Source: Aestuariicoccus sp032586235 (GTDB lineage: Bacteria > Pseudomonadota > Alphaproteobacteria > Rhodobacterales > Rhodobacteraceae). Taken from it: a DNA stretch of 14,837 bases. The notes below the pieces were generated by a model. That model was not told the origin of the DNA, searched no databases, and saw only the letters and a program-made list of their open reading frames with translations. Made by a program: the position numbers and the translations under genes. The DNA lies in NCBI RefSeq assembly GCF_032586235.1, contig NZ_JAWHTD010000065.1:1-14837 (forward strand), read 5' to 3'. Positions within the stretch are counted from its first letter, which is position 1. Every line of letters begins with the position of its first letter. Below, piece after piece: positions 6,753 through 14,000 of the stretch.

Positions 6753-7070
6753 ATGCCCAAAGAAGAATGGGGCGTCAAGCGCGTATGCCCGACGACCGGC
6801 AAGCGCTTCTACGACCTGAATCGCGATCCGATCGTCAGCCCCTACACCGGCGAGGTTGTACAAGTTGAGACCGGCAAGCGCAGCATGATTGCCGCCGACG
6901 CCGCCGACGGCGCCAGCAAATCCAAGGTCGAAGCCGACAGCAGCGAAGACATCATCGAAGACGATGACGTCGATGTTGACCTGGACGACGACGATGTGCT
7001 GGAAGACGACGAGGAAGAGAACGTCTCGCTCGACGATATCGCCGATGTCGCCAGCGACGACGACGATTAA
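6753..7070 (+). CDS. TIGR02300 (FYDLN acid) family protein
   Basis: Encodes a 105-residue protein of TIGR02300, a family of unknown function restricted essentially to alphaproteobacteria. The conserved head (1-45) includes GVKRVCPTTGKRFYDLNRDP with the family-naming FYDLN at 19-23, then SPYTGE. The tail from about residue 60 is a low-complexity Asp/Glu tract ending in five residues of nearly pure Asp, as is usual for the family. No signal peptide or membrane segment. A single cysteine (Cys12) argues against a classical zinc ribbon. It starts with a strong RBS and is followed by a terminator-like hairpin and tRNA-Ala. No function can be assigned. Confidence 0.93.
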   Translation: MPKEEWGVKRVCPTTGKRFYDLNRDPIVSPYTGEVVQVETGKRSMIAADAADGASKSKVEADSSEDIIEDDDVDVDLDDDDVLEDDEEENVSLDDIADVASDDDD

Positions 7071-7085
7071 ATCGTTTTGAATTTT

Positions 7086-7126
7086 GCCGGGGACGGGTTT
7101 TTCCGCTTGATCCCGCCCCCGGCTTT
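7086..7126 (+). terminator. Terminator-like hairpin after the FYDLN gene
   Basis: GCCGGGGACGGG (7086-7097) pairs with CCCGCCCCCGGC (7112-7123), 11 of 12 pairs with one A-C mismatch, around a 14-base loop. It is followed by only TTT, so it is GC-strong but T-poor. It separates the FYDLN transcript from tRNA-Ala. Confidence 0.6.
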
Positions 7127-7147
7127 GCGTAATTCAGCGCGCACGAT

Positions 7148-7223
<76 letters not shown>

Positions 7224-7251
7224 AATTCCCTTCCGCAACACGACGACCGAA

Positions 7252-7282
7252 CCGGAACGCGCTGGCGTTCGGGCTTTTGCTT
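7252..7282 (+). terminator. Probable terminator of tRNA-Ala
   Basis: CCGGAACGC (7252-7260) pairs with GCGTTCGGG (7265-7273), one mismatch, around a 4-base loop. It is followed by CTTTTGCTTT, a fair T-rich tract, about 28 bases after the tRNA. Confidence 0.6.
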
Positions 7283-7318
7283 TGTCCTGCCGATGTGACA
7301 GGTGCGCGGTGTGAACGC

Positions 7319-7347
7319 AAAACGGCGCGCCCGCGAGGGGCGCGCCG
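7319..7347 (-). terminator. Rho-independent terminator of the outer-membrane protein gene
   Basis: CGGCGCGCCC (7323-7332) and GGGCGCGCCG (7338-7347) form a perfect 10-bp GC stem with a 5-base loop. Read on the minus strand it is followed by TTTT (AAAA at 7319-7322). It lies 20 bases beyond the stop of the leftward gene and probably ends the large surface-protein transcript, insulating it from the tRNA-Ala unit. Confidence 0.85.
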
Positions 7348-7367
7348 CTTAGGCCGCTTCGATCCGA

Positions 7368-10300
7368 TCAGAACTTGGCGACGATGTTGAGGAACGGGCC
7401 TTCCTTCTTGCCTTCGATCAGGCGCAGGTCGTCGCTGATGTCGCCGAACTGATAGCCCGCGCCCACCTTGACGTTGTTGCCGAAGTGCCGCCAGACGCCG
7501 AGCAGATAGCCCTTCTCGGTCACGCCCGCCTCTTTGAACTTCATCACGCGCGCCTCGCCGGTGATGTCCCAGTTGTGGACGACGTGGTAATCCAGCCGCA
7601 GAATCCCCAGCGTGGCGGTGTTCGAGGTGAAATCGTCGGTGCCGCGGTCGGCCACCTCGGCCTTGCGGTAACCGATCTTGGCGCCCAGGGTGAATTGCCG
7701 GTTCAGGTCATAGCTGACATCGGCGCTGACGATGTGGCTGATCTGCTCGGGGCCGTCCAGATCGCCGGCGACATTGACCTGATCCGGACCGGGCTGGTCG
7801 TTCAGATAGGTGTAGCGGAACAGGAAATTCAGACGGTCGTCCAGGATCGGGCGGTGTGCCAGGCCGAGGTTGGCCTCGACGTAATGCCCGTCGCGGAACG
7901 AAGACTGATCGGATTCAGACACCAGCGCGTCGATATTGGCCAGGATCCGCGTCTCTTCGCTGATCTTGTAGCGGGCATAGCCGGTCAGCCCCCAGGTGTC
8001 GCGGTCGAGCGCGGGATCGGTGTCGCTGTCCTCGCGGCGGTACTCGCCGCGCAGACCGGCCTGGAATTGCGCCCCGTCGTCATACGAGAAGCCCAGCGTC
8101 ACACCCTCGCGGCGCAGCGTGCCCGAGGTCGGGTTCTTGCTCTCGCCATAGATCAGACCCATCTCGTAGGTCCAGAGATCGCCGGGGGTGTAGGTCACGC
8201 CGAAGGTCGAATTCAGCGACGGCTTGTCGCCGGCCAGATCGTAGGTGTTCTCGGCCAGAACCCGCACATCGTCGCTGATCTGCGTCTGCGCGCCCAGCAC
8301 CCAGACGCCGCCGTCGCTGCCCGAAAAGCCCGAGTCGTTGAAGCTCCGCATGGGATCGAGCCGGTAGCCCACGTGGTACTGGCTGTTGGCGTCGTTCTGG
8401 TAGATCAGGTTGGCATAGCCGCCCTCGCCCAGATCGCCGTCGGACACCTCACCTTCGAAGGTCAGCCGGTCGGTCAGCTTGGCCCGCGCGCCGATGCCGA
8501 AGCGGTCGTTGGCGGGCAGGCCGCCTGTGCGGTCGACGGTGTGCTGGCCGAAGATCCAATAGCTGGCGTTGTCGTTCGGGCTGTAGGTCAGGCGCACCCC
8601 GACATCGGTGCGGGTGCCGTTGTATTCCGGCAGCGCCGAGGGGTCGTCGCGGTCGGTGTAGGTCGCGGCGATTTCGGCGGCCCATTGCTGGTTGATCTGC
8701 ATGCTCAGACCGATGTGCGTGTCGGTCCGGTTGTTGCCGTTTTCGGTATCGAAATCTTCGTGCGCCAACAGCAGTTTGGTCGCCGGCGACAGTTGGATTT
8801 CCGACGAAATCCCCCAGGCGGTCTGGGTGTCGGCGATGTCGTAATCGGCGGAAACGAAGCCCTCTTCCTTGTGGTCGTAATAGGCGGCGACGAACCCTTC
8901 GGCCCGGCCTTCGGTCAGCTCGGCCAGATCGGCGCGGGCCTCGAAGTGATAGGCCATGGCGCGCTTGCCCTCGACCCCCGAGGTGCCCACGACGAACGGA
9001 TCGAAATCGAGCCCGCCGTTGATCGAGTTGCTGGCCCCGAACCCGGGCCCCTCGCTGCGCGCGACCTCGAGGTTGGCGTAGGTCAGATCGCTGCGGCGCC
9101 AGAGGAAATCGGCGCCGACGAGCTTGTTGTCCGCGGTGCCGGTGCTTTCGGTCTGCGCCGACAGGCCGACGCGGACCTGGTCGGTGACCCAGCTTTCGGC
9201 GCGCAGACCGGCCGAGGTGCCGTCGACATCGCCGAAGGTGGGCACGTATTCGTATTGCGCCACCAGGACGACGTCGTTGTCGCCGAAGGGGCTGTCGCCG
9301 ATATACCCGGTGCCCGCCGATTGCGACAGTGGCTGCGACAGCAGCACGATGCCCTGGAAGTAGTTGATCTCGTAATCCTGGCCCTCGACCAGGGCGCGCT
9401 GGCTGATGACGATCCCGGTCACAGGATCGCGCACCTGCACGTAAAGCGTGGCCGAGCCCGTCAGGATACCCTGACGGCTGAGGAAGTAGGCCGAGCCGCC
9501 AGTCGCCTCGAGAACATCGCGCTGCGCCAGCCGGTCGGGATTGGCGGCATAGGCGGTGAAGCGAAACCGCGGCTGGCCGTCCTGGGTCTGGGCGGGGCTT
9601 TCGTAATGCACCTGCGCGCCGTAAAGCGTGCGGTCGCTGCGCACCAGGTTCATGCCCTGTTCGGTGACCTTGAAATCGCCCCACAGCAGGTGCGACCGGT
9701 CTTTCTGGACCTTGAGGTAAAGCTTGCCCGAGGTCGGCGCCCCGTCGATCGTGGTCGAATCGTCGCCGAAGGTCAGGTAGACATCCTGATCGCGGATGCT
9801 GCGCAGCTGATCGACCGGTTCCTTGGCAAAGATATCGCGGAAGATCCGATCCAGATCGCCTTCGCGGGTGTCGACCGCCGCGGTGATGTCCAGCCCCGAC
9901 TGCGTCCGCCCCTTGGCATAGCCCGAGACCCGGCCGATGGTGTAGGTCTCGTCCTCTTCCTTGCCGATGGTGATGTCGGCGGCGCCGACATAGAACCAGT
10001 CGCTTTCGGGGATCTCGACCTCTTTGTCGATGGTGCGGGCGCCGACCCCGACGCGCACGGTCTGATAGCCCTGCGGCACGATCCGCTGCACCACAAAGGC
10101 GCCGGTGGCGTCCACGGGCACGGCTTCGCCCATCACGGTCACCCGGGTGCCGGGGCTCAGGCCATCGGATTGCACGGTGATCGCGCCGCCGTTAACACGG
10201 ATCGTGCGGCGGCGGGTCATGTCCTCGTTCTCGCCCGCGGCGATGATCGGGCCGGTCAGCTCTGGCCCGGGCAGGCGCGTACCGCTGCGCGCCAGCGACA

Positions 10301-10925
10301 GGCTGCGCGTCTCGTCATAACGGCCCGACCGGTCGTAGACCCGCAGCGCGTAGGTCAGCTCGTCCGGTCCGCCCGACGGCATGACCCAGTTGGCCGTTCC
10401 GTTCGGCGCCACCGGCACGACCGCCAGCACGCGGCCCGGCCGGTCCGCGTCGGCGATGCGGATCTCGGCCCGCGAGATAAACGCGGGATAATTGCTGGAG
10501 GCGCGGAAGGTCACCGTCTCGCCAGCCGTGTAGGTCCTGCGCAGATCGGCGGTCGCGATGGCGAGAACCGGATTGACGTAAAGCCCGTCGTACCGCACCT
10601 CGACGCCCAGATTGTCGAGGATCCGGTCGACCCGGCGGTATTCGTTGAAACTCTCGCGGCTGCCTTCCAGGAACACCGGATCCGCCCCCGGTTCGACCGC
10701 ATCGACCGAGATCACAAAGCCCTCGTCGCCGAGATCGGTCTGGAATTGCTCAAGCTCGGTATTCTCGCCGGTGGGCATGGTGACCGCGGTCCCGGCATTG
10801 GGCTGGACGCAGCCCTCGGGAAGAACCCCGTCTACCAGCGTACAATCCGTCATCCCGCCGGATTGACCGAACGATAGCGTCGGCAGCAATGCGCCAACGG
10901 CCACAGACATTACCAAATACCTCAT
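7368..10925 (-). CDS. Large outer-membrane beta-barrel protein, partner of the DUF11-repeat protein
   Basis: Encodes 1185 residues. MRYLVMSVAVGALLPTLSFG is a Sec signal peptide, cleaved near residue 20-21. The mature N-terminus has a close Cys pair (28 and 39). Residues about 95-300 look like beta-sandwich modules (YRRVDRILDNLGVEVRYDG; RTYTAGETVTFRAS; IRVNGGAITVQSDG). Residues about 385-560 include TFGDDSTTIDGAPTSGKLYL and LLWGDFKVTEQG. From about 570 on, alternating strands of 8-10 residues and Asp/Gly/Asn-rich turns repeat to the end, which is FLNIVAKF, a terminal-Phe beta-signal of BAM-inserted barrels. No TonB box or plug was recognised, so it is not a standard TonB receptor. ATG at 10925 (GGGGGAATTTA before it) gives the clean signal peptide; an ATG at 10982 would add 19 residues. 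Similar proteins beside DUF11 proteins are known only as uncharacterised. The role, as anchor, exporter or scaffold for its neighbour, is inferred. Confidence 0.8.
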   Translation of the reverse strand: MRYLVMSVAVGALLPTLSFGQSGGMTDCTLVDGVLPEGCVQPNAGTAVTMPTGENTELEQFQTDLGDEGFVISVDAVEPGADPVFLEGSRESFNEYRRVDRILDNLGVEVRYDGLYVNPVLAIATADLRRTYTAGETVTFRASSNYPAFISRAEIRIADADRPGRVLAVVPVAPNGTANWVMPSGGPDELTYALRVYDRSGRYDETRSLSLARSGTRLPGPELTGPIIAAGENEDMTRRRTIRVNGGAITVQSDGLSPGTRVTVMGEAVPVDATGAFVVQRIVPQGYQTVRVGVGARTIDKEVEIPESDWFYVGAADITIGKEEDETYTIGRVSGYAKGRTQSGLDITAAVDTREGDLDRIFRDIFAKEPVDQLRSIRDQDVYLTFGDDSTTIDGAPTSGKLYLKVQKDRSHLLWGDFKVTEQGMNLVRSDRTLYGAQVHYESPAQTQDGQPRFRFTAYAANPDRLAQRDVLEATGGSAYFLSRQGILTGSATLYVQVRDPVTGIVISQRALVEGQDYEINYFQGIVLLSQPLSQSAGTGYIGDSPFGDNDVVLVAQYEYVPTFGDVDGTSAGLRAESWVTDQVRVGLSAQTESTGTADNKLVGADFLWRRSDLTYANLEVARSEGPGFGASNSINGGLDFDPFVVGTSGVEGKRAMAYHFEARADLAELTEGRAEGFVAAYYDHKEEGFVSADYDIADTQTAWGISSEIQLSPATKLLLAHEDFDTENGNNRTDTHIGLSMQINQQWAAEIAATYTDRDDPSALPEYNGTRTDVGVRLTYSPNDNASYWIFGQHTVDRTGGLPANDRFGIGARAKLTDRLTFEGEVSDGDLGEGGYANLIYQNDANSQYHVGYRLDPMRSFNDSGFSGSDGGVWVLGAQTQISDDVRVLAENTYDLAGDKPSLNSTFGVTYTPGDLWTYEMGLIYGESKNPTSGTLRREGVTLGFSYDDGAQFQAGLRGEYRREDSDTDPALDRDTWGLTGYARYKISEETRILANIDALVSESDQSSFRDGHYVEANLGLAHRPILDDRLNFLFRYTYLNDQPGPDQVNVAGDLDGPEQISHIVSADVSYDLNRQFTLGAKIGYRKAEVADRGTDDFTSNTATLGILRLDYHVVHNWDITGEARVMKFKEAGVTEKGYLLGVWRHFGNNVKVGAGYQFGDISDDLRLIEGKKEGPFLNIVAKF

Positions 10926-11023
10926 TAAATTCCCCCGCCCACCGAAAAAATACGCTTTAAAGTTGAACTTACCTCTATTCATCTCGCGCCACCCTTGTCT
11001 GCTCGACCACGTAGGCGTATTAT

Positions 11024-11052
11024 TTGTTATTTTGCCCTACATATAGTGTTAA
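11024..11052 (-). promoter_or_regulatory. Candidate promoter between the two surface-protein genes
   Basis: The 123-base gap is distinctly AT-richer than either gene. On the minus strand TTAACA (11047-11052, overlapping the TAA of the upstream gene) and TAACAA (11024-11029) are spaced 17 bases apart, a fair sigma-70-like pair. There is no terminator-like stem with a T-run, so read-through from upstream is also likely. Confidence is low because both hexamers are imperfect. Confidence 0.3.
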
Positions 11053-14000
11053 CCGCTTTTCCGTGGTAGCTGTACAGTTTTTTCGATCAACAGCTTGTAT
11101 TCCCCGTTTGTGCGCCAAAGTTGCTTCACAATCCGCTCGACCTGCGCCATGCGCGCGCGGGCGATCTGGCGGGAATCCTCGCCCAGCAGATAGCTGATCC
11201 GAACCGTCGAGGGTTCATCCGCCATCTTGACGATCGTCCTTTGCAGAGCCGCGACGAAGGCCGGTGTCGGGGTATTCGTGCCCGGCTCAAAGGCCTTTTC
11301 GTTGATGTCCACCCGAACCAGGCGCGAGATCGACACGCCAAAGTTCAGCTTGGTCATCTTGCCTGCGGTCAGGCGCACCGTGCGCGGGTTTTCCGTCGTC
11401 AGGCGGTAGCCGGCGGGCAGCGACCTTGTGTCGATCTTCATGGTGAAGTTCGAACCGATATCGCGCGGCAGGTCGGCACAGGCCACGTGGAACCGTCCAT
11501 ACTGGTCGGTCGTCACGATCTTGCCTGTGGTGGTGACCACGCGCACCCCGGGGATGCCCGGCTCGTCGACCGGGGCCGGCGGAGGCGCATATTTCGCACC
11601 TTTGCCGCCCTTGCCCCCAAAGTAGATATCGTCGTTCGCCACGAAGCCGCGCGGGATCGCCGGACCGCTGCTCGGGCCATCCTGATAGCCGTTGCCGTTG
11701 CGGTCGTTGAACACCTTGCCGATGACCGTGCCGCAATCGAAGACAGGCTCGGCCAGCACGACCACCTTGGCACGCGCCTTCAGGCTCGGGTCCAGGATAC
11801 GGGCGACGTTGACATAGACCCCCGGCTGGATGCTGCTGCTGACGAAGGACGACAGCCGCACGGTGACCGTGGTGGCCGGCGCCACGTCGATCGGCGCAAA
11901 GGTGATCGTGTTGCCCGACAGATGCGGCGATGCCTCTTCCCCGTCGATGCTGGCGCTGCCCTCGCGGAAGTAGAAGCCCGCCGGAAGGATGTCGCGCAGC
12001 GTCACGGTGCCCGAATTCGTTGCCGAATTGTTGGTGATCTCGATCACCCACGGCACCAGCTCACCCGCCCGCGTGGTCGACACAAGCGCCGCCTTGGTCA
12101 GGGTGAAATCGGTGCTGCCGGTGGGTTCGGTGATCTGCACGATCACCTCGACCACCGCCTCGTCCGACAGCGGATCGGGCAGTTCGGAGGTCGTCACCGT
12201 CGCAACGTTGGTGATCTCCTCGCGGCCGACCTGGAGCATCTCCTCGGTCACCGCCACGCTGGCGGAATAGACCCAGGTTTCGCCCACATCCAGCGCAAGG
12301 TCCTCGTCGATGTCGCCTTCGGTCAGCGTCAGCTCTTCGGACAGCGGGATGTTGACGTCACCCTCGTCCGAGCCCTGCGTCGTAACGTCGGTCAGGTCGA
12401 CCGAGGTCAGCGTCACGTTACCGGTATTGACCAGCGTGATAGTGTAGTCGATCGGACCTTCGGCATCGACCTCCTCTTCCGAGGCGACCTTCTCGATGGT
12501 CAGGGACGGCTCGTAGATGACCTCGACCGTGACCGAACCCTCGACCGGCTCCGGCGTCTCGGCCGTGACCAGCGTCGCGACGTTCTCGATCGGCTCGTTG
12601 GCGTCAATATCCTCCTGCGTCACCTGATAGGTCGCGGTGTAGACCCAGGTTTCGTCAACATCCAGCGCGCCGTCCTCGTCGGTGTCGCCGCTGGTCAGCG
12701 CCTCGTCCTCGGTCATCGGATCGTCGACAACCACATCGGTGAGCGCCGCGGTGCCCGTGTTGGTCACGGTCAGCGTGTAGGTCAGCAGGGTCGGTCCGTC
12801 GACCTCCTCCGCATCCACGGTCTTGACGATCTCGGCGCTGTAAACCGGCACCACCTCGGTCTCGGTCTCGCCTTCGACCGGTTCCTCGATCTCGGGGACG
12901 GTGACGGTGACGACGTTGGTGATCGGCTCGGCCGCGTCGATGTCGTCTTGGGTGACGTCGTAGGTGGCGGTGTAGATCCACACCTCGCCCACGTCGAGCA
13001 CGCCGTCCTCGTCGGTGTCGCCGCCGGTCAGAGCCTCGTCCTCGGTCAGCGGGTCGTCCACCGTCACGTCGGTCAGCGCCGCGGTACCGGTGTTGGTCAC
13101 CGTGATCGTGTAGGTCAGCAGCGTCGGCTCGCTGATCTCGGCGATGTCGACGGTCTTGGCCACGTCCATGCCGTAGACCGGGGTGACCTCGGTCACGGTC
13201 TCGCCTTCGGTCGGTTCCTCGATCTCGGGGACGGTGGCGGTGACGACGTTGGTGATCGGCTCAGCCGCATCGATGTCGTCTTGCGTGACGTCGTAGGTGG
13301 CGGTGTAGATCCACACCTCGCCCACGTCGAGCACGCCGTCCTCGTCGGTGTCGCCGCTCGTCAGGGCCTCGTCCTCGGTCAGCGGGTCGTCAACCGTGAC
13401 GTCGGTCAGAGCCGCCGTGCCGGTGTTCGTCACCGTGATCGTGTAGGTCAGCAGCGTCGGCTCGCTGATCTCTTCGATGTCGACGGTCTTGGCCACGTCC
13501 ATGCTGTAGACCGGGGTGACCTCGGTCTCGGTCTCGCCTTCGACCGGCTCCTCGATCTCGGGGACGGTGACGGTGACGACGTTGGTGATCGGCTCGGCCG
13601 CGTCGATGTCGTCTTGCGTCACGTCGTAGGTGGCGGTGTAGATCCACACCTCGCCCACGTCGAGCACGCCGTCCTCGTCGGTGTCGCCGCTGGTCAGCGC
13701 CTCGTCCTCGGTCAGCGGGTCGTCCAGCGTCACGTCGGTCAGCGCCGCCGTGCCGGTGTTGGTCACCGTGATCGTGTAGGTCAGGAGCGTCGGTTCGCTG
13801 ATCTCGGCAATGTCGACGGTCTTGGCCACGTCCATGCCGTAGACCGGGGCAATCGCCGTGGTCGCGTCATCGCTCTGACTGGGCGCCTCGGCAAAGCCGA
13901 CAGTCACGGTGTTCGTCACATCCTCGGCCTGGTCGACAACGTCCTGATCCGCCGCGAAGGTCGCGGTGTAGGACCAGGTTTCGCCCACATCCAGCGTGCC

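Noticed and set aside
7485..10877. A 1130-codon open frame on the plus strand, antisense to the barrel protein gene
   Set aside because: It is a shadow of the GC-rich coding strand: no signal peptide or domains, a composition dominated by Ala/Val/Gly/Arg/His, and the opposite strand has a coherent exported protein with terminator and RBS.
12846..13844. Regular repeats considered as CRISPR or satellite DNA
   Set aside because: The 333-bp period is exactly 111 codons, stays in frame, and the units encode conserved beta-sandwich modules; there is no short repeat-spacer pattern.
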